DNA from: Bacillus sp. AFS015802
GTDB taxonomy: Bacteria; Bacillota; Bacilli; Bacillales; Bacillaceae_B
Assembly: GCF_002561455.1 (NCBI RefSeq)
Contig: NZ_NTUP01000002.1
Span: 112,832-148,063 of the forward strand
Length of the DNA stretch: 35,232 nucleotides
Reading direction: 5' to 3'
Made by a program: the position numbers and the translations under genes. Shown here piece by piece: positions 7,460 to 15,467 of the stretch. The number at the start of each line of letters is the position of its first letter. Positions within the stretch are counted from its first letter, which is position 1. The notes beneath the pieces were generated by a model that did no database searches, had not been told where the DNA came from, and was given only the letters and a program-made list of their open reading frames with translations.

Positions 7460-7490
7460 ACCCCTACTGTTGAAAGTAGGGGTACTTTTA
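7460..7490. terminator. Bidirectional terminator between the P450 gene and yutJ
   Basis: ACCCCTACT (7460-7468) pairs with AGTAGGGGT (7475-7483) across a 6-nt loop. T-rich tails lie on both strands, and the two genes converge here. Confidence 0.75.
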
Positions 7491-8558
7491 TCATCCATTA
7501 TGATATTTATACATCCACAACACACCGGATTTCAACAAACGGGCGACCCGTCCTGTGATGGAGCGCTCATTTACCAGTCCGAAACCGTGTTTCTTTCCAA
7601 GTGAACCAAGGATTCCCTTTAGCTTGATCTTCGGTAGTTCTGCAGGAAGCTCTTCGTTATTCCAGCGCTTCAGCAAAATGGTTACGATTTGTTCGGCCTG
7701 TCCTTCAGCAAGTTGTGCACTTGGAGCCTGAGGGAGGCTTGCACAATCCCCGACCACATAGACATTTTCATCCTGAGGGAGGTTATGATACTTTGTCAGG
7801 ATGACGCGACCGCTTGCATCCTTTTCCACATCCATACCACGAACGACCTTGCTCGGCTGTATTCCTGCCGTCCACACGATGGCATCGCAGAAAATCTGCT
7901 CCTCGTGATTGTGAAGCGTATTCGGCTCCACTTTCGTGATATTGGAATTGTTTACGATTTCTACGCCGTTTTCATCAAACCAGCCATGAACGTAAGAGCT
8001 GAGACGTTCCGGGAAAGCGTTGAGGATGCGTGGCCCCCTGTCAAACAACTTAATCTTTAAATCAGAACGGCTTTCCCGAAGCTCACTGGCAAGCTCGATC
8101 CCGCTTAAACCGGCCCCGACAATACCAACGATCGAACCCGCCGGAAGGTTGCACAGCGTCTGATACGTCTTTCGGGACCTTTCAATCGTTTGGATCGAGA
8201 AGGTATGTTCATCGGCACCAGGTACATTATGATATTTGTCCTCACAGCCAAGCCCAATGACAACATCGTCATAAGCGACAGGATCCTGATCTTTCATCCG
8301 GACGAGTTTATTCTCCATATCCACGCCTTCGATATCTCCATATACATAGGATAAACGGGCATGTTCCGGGAATGATACGCGTACATGTTGATCAGATATC
8401 GTACCGGCCGCAAGCGCATAGTATTCTGTCTTCAGACAGTGATACGGATTGCGGTCGATCAGGGTAATCGATACATCTTCAGGTAATTGGTTTGGTAATA
8501 AGCGAAGAAGGACGCGCATATTTCCATATCCTCCGCCAAGCAGCACTAATTGTTTCAT
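7491..8558 (-). CDS. yutJ: NADH dehydrogenase-like flavoprotein YutJ
   Basis: The 355-residue FAD/NAD(P)-dependent oxidoreductase is related to type II NADH dehydrogenases. The N-terminal FAD-binding dinucleotide motif is GGGYGN (8-13). A second Rossmann motif, IVGAGLSGIELASEL, sits mid-protein, and YVVGDCAS near 270 is the second FAD contact. A membrane-anchoring C-terminal helix is not obvious. A frame extension to 8579 exists, but AAAAAGGGGAA overlaps it and lies just before the ATG at 8558, giving the 355-residue length of B. subtilis YutJ. It is convergent with the P450 gene. The electron acceptor is unknown; quinone is typical of relatives. Confidence 0.92.
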   Translation of the reverse strand: MKQLVLLGGGYGNMRVLLRLLPNQLPEDVSITLIDRNPYHCLKTEYYALAAGTISDQHVRVSFPEHARLSYVYGDIEGVDMENKLVRMKDQDPVAYDDVVIGLGCEDKYHNVPGADEHTFSIQTIERSRKTYQTLCNLPAGSIVGIVGAGLSGIELASELRESRSDLKIKLFDRGPRILNAFPERLSSYVHGWFDENGVEIVNNSNITKVEPNTLHNHEEQIFCDAIVWTAGIQPSKVVRGMDVEKDASGRVILTKYHNLPQDENVYVVGDCASLPQAPSAQLAEGQAEQIVTILLKRWNNEELPAELPKIKLKGILGSLGKKHGFGLVNERSITGRVARLLKSGVLWMYKYHNG

Positions 8559-8886
8559 GAAAATTTCCCCTTTTTGCACTCTACATTATTGTTGAAATAG
8601 TGTGTTTGTATATGATGATATCCCGAAAGTGGCATGGGACAGGATTCAAAGGACAATCACGCCGAGGCGGGTCCTGATAAAGTAAGCATTTTCAATGTGA
8701 AGCATAATTCGAGTAAAATCTACATAAATAAACCTATTAACATTAAAAGTATATCGAAATAATGGCGTTTTCACAACAGAAATAAGCGAAATTGTTCACA
8801 ATCTGTTATACCATTAGATGGAATGCAAATCATTGACGATAGGGTCAAAAAAAGGTAGCATAACAAAGAGTAGTGAGGTGATGGAA
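8559..8886. other. Divergent spacer between yutJ and yuzB
   Basis: About 330 bp without a gene. It contains a good yuzB promoter candidate (8833-8861). An in-frame ATG at 8818 would lengthen yuzB, but it lies upstream of that promoter and has no ribosome binding site. No clear yutJ promoter was found. Confidence 0.5.
8833..8861 (+). promoter_or_regulatory. Candidate yuzB promoter
   Basis: TTGACG (8833-8838), a 17-nt spacer and TAGCAT (8856-8861). The -35 matches at five of six positions and the -10 at four. The predicted start site near 8868 leaves a leader of only about 20 nt. Confidence 0.45.
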
Positions 8887-9123
8887 TTGAAACCTATTAT
8901 TGAATTTTGTATAAGCAATCTTGCTAGCGGTGCGCAAAAAGCGCTTGAAATATTAGAAAGAGACCCTAACCTTGACGTCATTGAGTACGGATGCCTGGGC
9001 TACTGCGGAAAATGCGCCCAATCTTTTTATGCTCTTGTCAATGGTGAGGTTGTTACAGGTGACACGCCTGAAGAACTGGTGGATCATATCTATCAATTCC
9101 TTGAAGACAACCCGATGTTCTAA
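8887..9123 (+). CDS. yuzB: DUF1450 cysteine-rich small protein YuzB
   Basis: The 78-residue DUF1450 protein has function unknown. Cysteines at 8, 36, 40 and 43 (EFC, then GCLGYCGKC) could bind an Fe-S cluster or zinc; the arrangement resembles thioredoxin-like ferredoxins. The upstream frame to 8818 is not supported. An ATG at 8881 is only 2 nt from GAGG (8875-8878), whereas the TTG at 8887 has 8 nt spacing and gives MKPIIEFC, matching the usual family start and length, so a TTG start is proposed. It sits beside yutJ, and its companion in B. subtilis is the same; a redox role is likely but unproven. Confidence 0.88.
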   Translation: MKPIIEFCISNLASGAQKALEILERDPNLDVIEYGCLGYCGKCAQSFYALVNGEVVTGDTPEELVDHIYQFLEDNPMF

Positions 9124-9127
9124 ACAA

Positions 9128-9155
9128 AAGCCGGTCTGACCGGCTTATTTTTTTT
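9128..9155 (+). terminator. Terminator of yuzB
   Basis: AAGCCGGT pairs with ACCGGCTT around a CTG loop (9128-9146), followed by a run of eight T residues. Confidence 0.9.
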
Positions 9156-9167
9156 GATATACAACGC

Positions 9168-9198
9168 AAAAAACTAGTGGAGTGACCACTAGTTTTTT
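9168..9198 (-). terminator. Terminator of the DUF2225 gene
   Basis: A perfect stem built on ACTAGTGG and CCACTAGT (9168-9180 with 9186-9198) with an AGTGA loop and A/T tracts on both sides. It follows the minus-strand gene immediately. Confidence 0.85.
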
Positions 9199-9896
9199 TA
9201 TATTGACTTCGTTTCTCTATACACTTCCCGGATTTCATACCAGCGCTCCCTGGCCATCTCAATGATCTTTGGTTCCGTCGAGAGATGCTGCTTACCGATG
9301 ACTTTGGAAAGATAAGCTACCGACTCATCGATTTTATCCTGCCTTCTAAGCAATTCGGCGATGATATACAGAAGCTTTGTTTCAGACATCAAGGAAGCCG
9401 GGACACCATCGGTCAGATAGGCATCGATGTATTCATGTGTAGCAAGGTTGATGAAGCGTCTTTCCTGTTCCTGCTCCCCGGTCTTTCGGTATAGCCAGGC
9501 TGTGCGAAGATATAGCCCTGCAATCGTCACTTTTTTCTCCTTCTTGATCAGGGCACAGTAGGCGGCGAGTTTATATGTATTGATTGCATCACTATAAGAC
9601 CTCTGCTTTCCGTAATCCTGAGGCTGCCAGTGCAGGCTGATTTTCTTTTCGAGTTCAGACTTAAGGACGGAAGGGATGTATGCTGTGAAATCATCCGTAT
9701 AGGAAAATCCGCACATAGGACAAACGGATACGTTATAGAGCAAGGGATTTATTTCACTTGACTCATACAAAGGACAAAAGTCGCTGTCATGGCCTGCCAA
9801 CTTTACAAAGCGGGACCGGATCCTTGTAGTACTGTATGAGTGTTTACACGAAAGGCACTGTGTCTTTTTATCATAAAAGGGTGTCACAACCATCAT
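9198..9896 (-). CDS. DUF2225 protein with zinc-ribbon-like cysteines
   Basis: The 232-residue DUF2225 protein is widespread in Bacillaceae and of unknown function. The N-terminal part has paired cysteines that could bind zinc: Cys14 and Cys17 (CLSC), Cys41, and Cys59 and Cys62 (CPMCGFSY). The C-terminal two-thirds is helical with TPR-like stretches (LRTAWLYRKTGEQEQERRF, LLYIIAELLRRQDKIDESV). The frame stays open to 10130, but the extra 78 residues are low-quality sequence that overlaps the yutM promoter region. AAGGTGG lies 5 nt before the ATG at 9896, giving the family start MMVVTPFYDKK. It may act as a protein-interaction adaptor. Confidence 0.85.
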   Translation of the reverse strand: MMVVTPFYDKKTQCLSCKHSYSTTRIRSRFVKLAGHDSDFCPLYESSEINPLLYNVSVCPMCGFSYTDDFTAYIPSVLKSELEKKISLHWQPQDYGKQRSYSDAINTYKLAAYCALIKKEKKVTIAGLYLRTAWLYRKTGEQEQERRFINLATHEYIDAYLTDGVPASLMSETKLLYIIAELLRRQDKIDESVAYLSKVIGKQHLSTEPKIIEMARERWYEIREVYRETKSI

Positions 9897-9929
9897 GAAT
9901 ACCACCTTATAATCGGGACTATTTACCTT

Positions 9930-9935
9930 ATTATA
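9930..9935 (-). promoter_or_regulatory. Candidate -10 box of the DUF2225 gene
   Basis: A perfect TATAAT on the minus strand about 35 nt before the start codon. The -35 is poor. Confidence 0.35.
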
Positions 9936-10048
9936 CCTTGGGTGAAGGAAGGTGGACCAGTGTTTTTTATCATTTGTGAGCAAAAGGTCATGATTAGTGG
10001 GAATATTCACGAAAATCAGCTTCCAATCATTCACCAAAGCTCCTTTGG

Positions 10049-10077
10049 TTGAGTAGTAAAATAGAAAGGAGTATACT
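10049..10077 (+). promoter_or_regulatory. Candidate yutM promoter
   Basis: TTGAGT (10049-10054), a 17-nt spacer and TATACT (10072-10077). Confidence 0.5.
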
Positions 10078-10113
10078 AAGTAGTAAGAAATGAAAAAGTT
10101 GGGGGTGTAATGA

Positions 10114-10476
10114 ATGAGTGAAGTTGTCATTCTAACAGAAGCTGCTGCCCTTCAGATAAAAGATATGATGAAGGAGCATGACGAAACAGATGCCATGTTA
10201 CGTGTAGCGGTGAAAGGGGGAGGCTGCAGCGGCCTGTCCTACGGTATGGGATTCGAACATGACCTGCAGGATGGGGATACCACGACAGAACAGCACGGAA
10301 TCAAGCTGGTCGTGGCGAAAGAAGATGCTGCCATCCTGAACGGAACGAAAATAGATTATAAGCAGTCCATGATGGGCGGCGGATTTACGATCGACAATCC
10401 GAACGCCATCGCTTCATGCGGATGTGGATCATCATTCGTGACGGCGACGAATAAGGGTACGCCGGAGAATTGCTAA
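10114..10476 (+). CDS. yutM: A-type iron-sulfur carrier protein YutM (HesB/IscA/SufA family)
   Basis: The 120-residue A-type carrier transfers Fe-S clusters from the SUF scaffold to target enzymes in the cytosol. The three conserved cluster ligands are present: Cys38 in GGGCSGLSY, and Cys102 and Cys104 in ASCGCGSSF. Length equals B. subtilis YutM. GGGGGTG lies at normal distance from the ATG. It is divergent from the DUF2225 gene and monocistronic, with a strong terminator. It shares the neighbourhood with the Nfu protein yutI and several flavoproteins, consistent with a chromosomal group for Fe-S and electron-transfer functions. Confidence 0.95.
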   Translation: MSEVVILTEAAALQIKDMMKEHDETDAMLRVAVKGGGCSGLSYGMGFEHDLQDGDTTTEQHGIKLVVAKEDAAILNGTKIDYKQSMMGGGFTIDNPNAIASCGCGSSFVTATNKGTPENC

Positions 10477-10481
10477 ACAGG

Positions 10482-10521
10482 AAAAGGGACGGACTCACAT
10501 TGTGAGGTCCGTCCCTTTTTT
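10482..10521. terminator. Bidirectional terminator between yutM and the SDR gene
   Basis: A long stem with a 13-bp outer part, AAAAGGGACGGAC with GTCCGTCCCTTTT, plus TCAC/GTGA after a one-base bulge, ending in a T tract. The converging genes share it. Confidence 0.9.
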
Positions 10522-10526
10522 CAAGA

Positions 10527-11183
10527 TTAATGGATTTTTTTCAGCGCTTCTTCGACAGGCGTATCGCCGCTTAAGATCTCAAATACTTTGTGGTTTGTTT
10601 CTTCGATGGTCAAGGAGTCCACAAGCACTTTGGCGACATCTGCACGGGCAATGTCACGACTTTTATCTTCAATGCTTGCAGCCGCTTCGATTTTTCCGGT
10701 TGCATCATCAAATGACAGGGACCCAGGGCGGACGATTGTGTAATTTAAGCCGCTCTCTTTCAAGTGGGCATCTGCAGCACCTTTTGCTTTTAAGTAGAAC
10801 TGTAATTCATCCGGGCCGCTTGAAGGGTTATCTGCACCCATGGAGCTAAGCATCACAAAACGCTCGATGCCCATTTTCTTCGCATAGTCCACCGCTTTCT
10901 TCGCACCTTCCTGGTCGATGGCAAGTGTTTTATCGTCACCCGTCGATCCACCGCTGCCGGCTGCGAAAATGACAGCATTTACGTTTTCGAAGGCGTATGA
11001 GAAATCCTGCTCAAGATCCGCGACAATCGGTCTTGCCCCTAAATCTTCCATATCCTTTGCCTGTTCCGTTTTGCGAATCATGGCCCTTACGAAATGCTGA
11101 CTGCTGTTCGAGAGCTCTTTCACTATATGACGTCCGGTGTTACCGTTTGCTCCAATGACTAATACATTCATTTCATCCATCAT
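10527..11183 (-). CDS. NAD(P)-binding SDR_a5/NmrA-like protein (YhfK-type)
   Basis: The protein (up to 218 residues) is an atypical short-chain dehydrogenase with the nucleotide-binding motif GANGNTG at 11-17, followed by a charged RAMIRKTEQ region and FAAGSGGSTGDDKT near 92-105. It resembles B. subtilis YhfK, another NAD(P)-binding protein of unknown substrate. SSMGADNPSS and the following YLKAKG provide candidate active-site Ser, Tyr and Lys residues. The start is ambiguous: ATGs at 11183, 11180 and 11171 follow AAAGGA with spacings of 0, 3 and 12 nt. The last gives MNVLVIGANG, the usual family start. It is convergent with yutM. Confidence 0.88.
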   Translation of the reverse strand: MMDEMNVLVIGANGNTGRHIVKELSNSSQHFVRAMIRKTEQAKDMEDLGARPIVADLEQDFSYAFENVNAVIFAAGSGGSTGDDKTLAIDQEGAKKAVDYAKKMGIERFVMLSSMGADNPSSGPDELQFYLKAKGAADAHLKESGLNYTIVRPGSLSFDDATGKIEAAASIEDKSRDIARADVAKVLVDSLTIEETNHKVFEILSGDTPVEEALKKIH

Positions 11184-11315
11184 CCTTTATCAGAAAATTT
11201 TTTGTCCTATTATTGGTCTACCCATTCAGGTTGAAAATAAACAAACCAGTGGGTCTGGTTGAAAGGAGAACCTTTCACGAAGAAGAGGCCACCGCATCCT
11301 CGTTAGAATAAGAAA

Positions 11316-11346
11316 AAGGCTCAGGATTCGATGTCCTGAGCCTTTC
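11316..11346 (-). terminator. Terminator of yumC
   Basis: AAAGGCTCAGGA (11316-11327) pairs with TCCTGAGCCTTT (11335-11346) over a 7-nt loop, with A/T tracts outside. Confidence 0.85.
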
Positions 11347-11355
11347 TTAAATACC

Positions 11356-12354
11356 TTAATCTGTAAACATGGACGTACTGTGCATCGGCTGAACTCTTGC
11401 CTTTGGATCCATATAGGCTTTGGCATTATTCACCGCTGTCGGTGCTTCGCCAAACCCGCTGGCAATGAGTTTCACCTTTCCGTCATACGTACTGATATCA
11501 CCTGCTGCATAGATGCCTGGGATATTCGTTTCCATCCTGGAGTTGACGACGATTGAGTTCTTCTCGATCTCAAGGCCCCAATCCTTGATCGGACCAAGGG
11601 ACGAAACGAATCCGAAGTTCACGATCAATTCATCGAGATCGATAATTTCCTTTTCGTCGCCTTTTGTTTCCTCGAGTACAAGCTGATTGATCTTATCATC
11701 ATCAACCACCAGTTCTGAAGGGACAAACGGCGTTTTCAATTCAACCTTGGAATTGTGCAGGTTCTCGACGCTGTGCTCGTGAGCCCTGAATTTATCCCGT
11801 CTGTGAACGAGGTAGACTTTTTCCGCAATCGGCTCAAGCATCAATGCCCAGTCAACAGCAGAGTCTCCGCCTCCGCAAATCACAACCTTTTTATCCCGGA
11901 AGTGCTCAAGGTTATCAACAAAGTAATGAAGGTTTTTCCCTTCGAATTCAGACGCATGCTCGAGCTCCAGGCGCCGCGGCTGGAAGGCTCCGTTTCCTGC
12001 TGTGATGATGATGGTCCTTGAGAAGTGGACTTCTTTATCCGTTGTGAGCTTGAACATCCCGTCCGCCTGTTTTTCTACACCTTCCACGGCTTGCTCCAGA
12101 CAGATCGTCGTTTCGAACTTCGCCATCTGCTCTTTTAAATTATTGACGAGATCCTGCGCCTTCACTTTAGGAAAACCGGCAACGTCATATATGTATTTCT
12201 CAGGATATAGAGTAGCAAGCTGCCCCCCGAGTTGTGGTAAACTTTCGATGATCTTAACCGATGCTTTTCTCATACCGCCATAGAACGCTGTAAACAGCCC
12301 CGTAGGACCGCCTCCTATGATCGTGATATCATACACTTTCTGATCTTCCTTCAA
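11356..12354 (-). CDS. yumC: Ferredoxin--NADP(+) reductase 2 (thioredoxin-reductase-like) YumC
   Basis: The 332-residue homodimeric flavoenzyme transfers electrons between NADPH and ferredoxin or flavodoxin in the cytosol. The FAD motif is [16 protein letters not shown] (12-27), the NADP motif [12 protein letters not shown] sits near 160, and GIYAAGDIS is the second FAD contact. It lacks the CxxC redox pair of thioredoxin reductases, as expected for this family. The frame extends to an ATG at 12372, but GGAGGGG overlaps that extension and sits 6 nt before a TTG at 12354 that yields [15 protein letters not shown] and exactly the 332 residues of B. subtilis YumC, so a TTG start is assigned. It is divergent from yumB. 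Confidence 0.95.
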   Translation of the reverse strand: MKEDQKVYDITIIGGGPTGLFTAFYGGMRKASVKIIESLPQLGGQLATLYPEKYIYDVAGFPKVKAQDLVNNLKEQMAKFETTICLEQAVEGVEKQADGMFKLTTDKEVHFSRTIIITAGNGAFQPRRLELEHASEFEGKNLHYFVDNLEHFRDKKVVICGGGDSAVDWALMLEPIAEKVYLVHRRDKFRAHEHSVENLHNSKVELKTPFVPSELVVDDDKINQLVLEETKGDEKEIIDLDELIVNFGFVSSLGPIKDWGLEIEKNSIVVNSRMETNIPGIYAAGDISTYDGKVKLIASGFGEAPTAVNNAKAYMDPKARVQPMHSTSMFTD

Positions 12355-12544
12355 TTTGACCCCTCCAACCATTTAGGTATGCTTCAATTTACTTTATTCT
12401 ATCACACAGCTTTTGATTCTTCACAGTGATAGAAGTGATAAGTTCAGATAAATCAGACTTGTCTATGAAAGAACCTGCGACTTTTGAATGATTCGAAGGC
12501 ACATTTTTTAAATATTCTTAAGAATTCAATTTCCTATATATATC

Positions 12545-12573
12545 TTGAAAATACCAGGCAAAAAGAATATTAT
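12545..12573 (+). promoter_or_regulatory. Candidate upstream yumB promoter
   Basis: TTGAAA (12545-12550), a 17-nt spacer and TATTAT (12568-12573); both boxes match at five of six positions. Use of this promoter would give a leader of about 260 nt. Confidence 0.55.
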
Positions 12574-12630
12574 GTAATGTAGACATATTGTTAAGAATTT
12601 ATGACAATTTTCGCATAACTATGTAGTAGT

Positions 12631-12648
12631 TCGTGAAATTCGTCACAT
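12631..12648 (+). promoter_or_regulatory. Rex- or Fnr-like inverted repeat upstream of yumB
   Basis: TCGTGA-AATTCG-TCACAT: each half-site matches TTGTGA at five of six positions with the 6-bp spacing used by Rex and by Crp/Fnr proteins. In B. subtilis Rex controls the respiratory NADH dehydrogenase ndh, so the location fits; regulation here is inference. Confidence 0.4.
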
Positions 12649-12841
12649 ACTTTTGTTTTTATATTTTTTATACAGTATTTTCCTCGAGAACTGAAGGAAA
12701 ACATCGCGTTTGATTTGTTTTAGTTTCTTTTTTATAGGGAAAAAGATAATAGCTTCAGATTGAACGGGATAAAAACGCATAATGTGGAGGACTCTAAGAG
12801 TATCCAAAGCAAATTTATCAAAAAAGGTGGATGTGATTCAG

Positions 12842-14059
12842 TTGAGAAAGCCAAGAATCGTTGTATTAGGTGCAGGTTATGGTGGATTAATGACGGTAAC
12901 CCGTCTTCAAAAGCAACTAGGAACAAATGAAGCAGAAATTATTTTAATTAATAAAAATGATTATCACTACGAAACCACTTGGTTACATGAAGCTTCGGCA
13001 GGCACGCTTCACCACGATCGTGTGCGCTACGACGTGAAAGATGTTGTCAACACAAGCAAAGTGAACTTCCTGCAAGCCACTGTTGAAGATATCAAAGTGG
13101 AAGAGAAGAAGGTCATCACGGGTGAAGGCGAAGTAGAATTCGATTACCTGGTAGTGGCTCTTGGTGCAGAATCCGAGACATTCGGAATTCAAGGCCTTCA
13201 TGAGCATGCATTCATGATTTCAAACATTAACTCTGCCCGTCAAATCCGTGAGCACATTGAATTACAATTTGCTACGTATAAGAACGAGGGAGAACTGAAC
13301 GATGAGCGACTGACCATCGTTGTGGGTGGAGCAGGCTTCACCGGAATCGAATTCCTGGGTGAACTGGGTAACCGTGTTCCTGAGCTTTGCCATGAATATG
13401 ATATCGACCGCAAGAAAGTTCGCATCGTATGCGTGGAAGCTGCTCCGATGATCCTTCCTGGATTCGATCCTGAGCTTGTGAAATACGCCCGTGCCAAGCT
13501 TGAGAAAAAAGGTGTTGAATTCCATATCGGAACTCCACTTAAAGAAGCAAAGGCAGACAGCGTACTCATCGCTAAAGGTGAAGATGAAGTGGAAGAAATC
13601 AAAGCCGGTACGATTGTATGGGCTGCCGGTGTACGTGGTAACTCCATCATCGAAAGAGCCGGAATTGAAAACATGCGTGCCCGCGTGAAAATCAACCGTG
13701 ATCTTCGCGCACCAGGCCACAATAACATCTTCATCATCGGAGACTGTTCACTGATGATCAATGAAGAGACTGAGCGTCCATACCCGCCGACTGCACAAAT
13801 CGCCATGCAGCAAGGGGAAGTATGTGCCCGCAACATCGCTTCTTTACTTCACGGTAAAGAGGATCTTGAACAATTCACTCCAGATATCAAAGGAACAGTA
13901 TGCTCCCTTGGTGAAGACGATGCGATCGGTGTCGTTTACGGTAAGAAGATCACCGGTACAAAAGCTTCCTTCATGAAGAAGGTAGTCGACAACCGTGCTC
14001 TTTACATGGTTGGTGGACCATCACTTGTGTTCAAAAAAGGAAAGTTCAAGTTCTTTTAA
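12842..14059 (+). CDS. yumB: Type II NADH dehydrogenase (NDH-2) YumB
   Basis: The 405-residue non-proton-pumping NADH:quinone oxidoreductase is peripheral to the membrane. It has the FAD motif [12 protein letters not shown] (7-18), the NADH-binding motif [16 protein letters not shown] in the middle, and FIIGDCS followed by [11 protein letters not shown], the quinone-site region typical of NDH-2. The C-terminal [10 protein letters not shown] could contribute to membrane attachment. The open frame reaches 12782, but the extra 20 residues are not family-like. AAGGTGG at about 12825-12831 and the family start [14 protein letters not shown] point to the TTG at 12842, close to the 406 residues of B. 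subtilis YumB. Confidence 0.94.
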   Translation: MRKPRIVVLGAGYGGLMTVTRLQKQLGTNEAEIILINKNDYHYETTWLHEASAGTLHHDRVRYDVKDVVNTSKVNFLQATVEDIKVEEKKVITGEGEVEFDYLVVALGAESETFGIQGLHEHAFMISNINSARQIREHIELQFATYKNEGELNDERLTIVVGGAGFTGIEFLGELGNRVPELCHEYDIDRKKVRIVCVEAAPMILPGFDPELVKYARAKLEKKGVEFHIGTPLKEAKADSVLIAKGEDEVEEIKAGTIVWAAGVRGNSIIERAGIENMRARVKINRDLRAPGHNNIFIIGDCSLMINEETERPYPPTAQIAMQQGEVCARNIASLLHGKEDLEQFTPDIKGTVCSLGEDDAIGVVYGKKITGTKASFMKKVVDNRALYMVGGPSLVFKKGKFKFF

Positions 14060-14079
14060 GTCTTACAAGGACAACATAT

Positions 14080-14110
14080 AAAGCAGGGTGGACTCCACTC
14101 TGCTTTTTTT
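14080..14110 (+). terminator. Terminator of yumB
   Basis: AAAGCAGGGTGG pairs with CCACTCTGCTTT (one G-U pair) over an ACT loop, followed by T residues. Confidence 0.85.
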
Positions 14111-14141
14111 CATTCAATGGGAAGGATGGGGGATATAGACA

Positions 14142-14624
14142 GTGAAAAGGGGAAAGGTTTGGCTGGCCGTAGCAGGCCTGGTCATTGATGAGAAGGGTAA
14201 ATGGCTTGTGGTGAAAAAGAAATACAGTGGCTTGAAAGGCATGTGGTCGCTTCCTGCAGGTTTCGTCAATTCCGGGGAGACAGTCGATGAAGCGGTGATA
14301 AGGGAAGTGCGGGAAGAAACGGGATTACATACGACCATCAAGGGCATCATCGGGGTGCGATCAGGAGTCATCCAACATGACATCAGCGACAATATGATCA
14401 TCTTTCTTCTGGAAATTAAAGAAACTTCTTCCATTAAGGTAGAGGAAGCTGAACTATGGGATGTACAGTGGAAGTCACCACAAGAATTACTGAATGATGA
14501 GAAGACCTCCGTGATGGTGCATGAGATGGTTCAACGAATGGGATCTCAGCAGGAATTAAACATGATTGAAGGAGTCAATCCGGGAGACCAATTTGCCTAC
14601 ACAAAATACCATTTATTTTTATAA
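14142..14624 (+). CDS. NUDIX hydrolase
   Basis: The 160-residue NUDIX protein has a complete Nudix box at residues 40-62 (Gly40, Glu46, then REVREETGL) in the pattern GX5EX7REUXEEXGU, which binds Mg and positions a nucleoside-diphosphate-linked substrate. KGMWSLPAGF before the box is typical of MutT/ADP-ribose-type members. The C-terminal tail after residue 115 is helical and not diagnostic. The GTG start at 14142 follows a GGGGGAT stretch at about 10 nt, somewhat far. The specific substrate is unknown. It is independent of yumB because of the intervening terminator. Confidence 0.9.
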   Translation: MKRGKVWLAVAGLVIDEKGKWLVVKKKYSGLKGMWSLPAGFVNSGETVDEAVIREVREETGLHTTIKGIIGVRSGVIQHDISDNMIIFLLEIKETSSIKVEEAELWDVQWKSPQELLNDEKTSVMVHEMVQRMGSQQELNMIEGVNPGDQFAYTKYHLFL

Positions 14625-14783
14625 AATTCTGTAAATTTTAAGAAAAAAAGAGATAATGAAAGTAAAACATAAATGTATTCGCTTTCTTAAAGGTACATCC
14701 CCTATAACGTCCCTTTTCTTTATTTAAGATAGATGATATATTATCAGAAAATTAAGAAATTAAAGAAAAGGGAGAGGGATTTG

Positions 14784-14909
14784 ATGAGAGCTACTGCAAG
14801 TACTAAAACGAATTACTGTCTTTATTGTTCAGGAAAAGGATACTTTCAGTTAGTATTGGGTGGTTCTGAAACGTGTCCATGCTGCGGAGGCAGCGGGAAA
14901 CAGAAATAA
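14784..14909 (+). CDS. yuiA: Small zinc-finger-like protein YuiA
   Basis: A 41-residue protein with two CxxCxGxG motifs: CLYCSGKG (residues 12-19) and CPCCGGSG (31-38). These are DnaJ-type half zinc fingers separated by 11 residues, so the protein probably folds around one zinc ion. A strong site, AAAGGGAGAGG, lies 5-6 nt before the ATG. The motif pattern and position directly before yuiB match B. subtilis YuiA; function is unknown. In the yui region of Bacillus it is conserved despite its size. It is separated from yuiB by a terminator. Confidence 0.85.
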   Translation: MRATASTKTNYCLYCSGKGYFQLVLGGSETCPCCGGSGKQK

Positions 14910-14932
14910 GCCCTCACGATAGATGATAAAAG

Positions 14933-14975
14933 CAGACCCGATGGAGGCGGATCCTGACATTGGGTCTGTTTTTTT
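14933..14975 (+). terminator. Terminator of yuiA
   Basis: CAGACCCGATG pairs with CATTGGGTCTG (one G-U pair), followed by seven T residues. Confidence 0.8.
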
Positions 14976-15034
14976 ATGTGTGCATGAAAAATAAGTTTAT
15001 TTTGTGAATATCCTACAATTCTTTCTTTAAAATA

Positions 15035-15064
15035 TTGACGCTTTCATTTCACTCGAGGTACACT
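15035..15064 (+). promoter_or_regulatory. Candidate yuiB promoter
   Basis: TTGACG (15035-15040), an 18-nt spacer and TACACT (15059-15064). The predicted start site is about 20 nt before the start codon. Confidence 0.5.
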
Positions 15065-15089
15065 ATTATTTAGTGTTTATGGAGGTGCA

Positions 15090-15416
15090 ATGGATCAAAT
15101 GCCTATACATGTAATGATCATTTCGATGCTTTTATTCTTTGTTCTATTTTTCGGAATAGGCTTTTTGTTAAATATGTTATTGCGAATGACGTGGATCATG
15201 GCGATCATTTATCCGATTGTCGTTATTTTCATCGTGGACGAAGTTCGTTTTATAGATTATTTCAGACGTGCAGGGGCATCTTTCTCAGAGCTTGGTACAA
15301 GACTCAGCCATCTGGCTGTCGCCGACCTCGTAATCCTTGGAAGCGGCCTGGCGGGGGCAATCCTTTCTGGTGTCGTGATGAGAATTTTAAGAGCAAAAGG
15401 ATATCGTATGTTTTAA
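15090..15416 (+). CDS. yuiB: Integral membrane protein YuiB
   Basis: The 108-residue protein corresponds to B. subtilis YuiB, a conserved membrane protein of unknown function. Three hydrophobic segments are visible, roughly residues 7-30, 33-50 and 77-97, with charged loops (DEVRFIDYFRRAGASF near 50-65) between the second and third. It has no enzymatic motif. GGAGGTG lies at ideal distance from the ATG. Its own promoter and terminator make it monocistronic, although the yuiA-yuiB-yuiC order is conserved. Confidence 0.88.
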   Translation: MDQMPIHVMIISMLLFFVLFFGIGFLLNMLLRMTWIMAIIYPIVVIFIVDEVRFIDYFRRAGASFSELGTRLSHLAVADLVILGSGLAGAILSGVVMRILRAKGYRMF

Positions 15417-15420
15417 TCAC

Positions 15421-15467
15421 ATCCGTTTGACCGGGACCTTATTTCCGGGTTGAACGGATTTTTTTAT
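15421..15467 (+). terminator. Terminator of yuiB
   Basis: ATCCGTT at 15421-15427 pairs with AACGGAT, with further partly wobble pairing inside, followed by seven T residues. Confidence 0.8.

Larger units (their letters stand above)
12355..12841. other. Divergent regulatory spacer between yumC and yumB
   Basis: AT-rich, about 490 bp, with no gene. It holds a strong + strand promoter candidate (12545-12573), a Rex/Fnr-like inverted repeat (12631-12648) and a second, weaker promoter candidate just after it (TTGTTT at 12653, TATTTT at 12676). No clear yumC promoter was found. Confidence 0.5.

Noticed and set aside
9897..10130. N-terminal extension of the DUF2225 protein
   Set aside because: The 78 extra residues do not look family-like and overlap the yutM promoter and the gene's own -10; a good ribosome site serves the ATG at 9896.
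13240..13836. 198-codon minus-strand frame inside yumB
   Set aside because: Antisense shadow of a well-supported gene with no ribosome site or domain.
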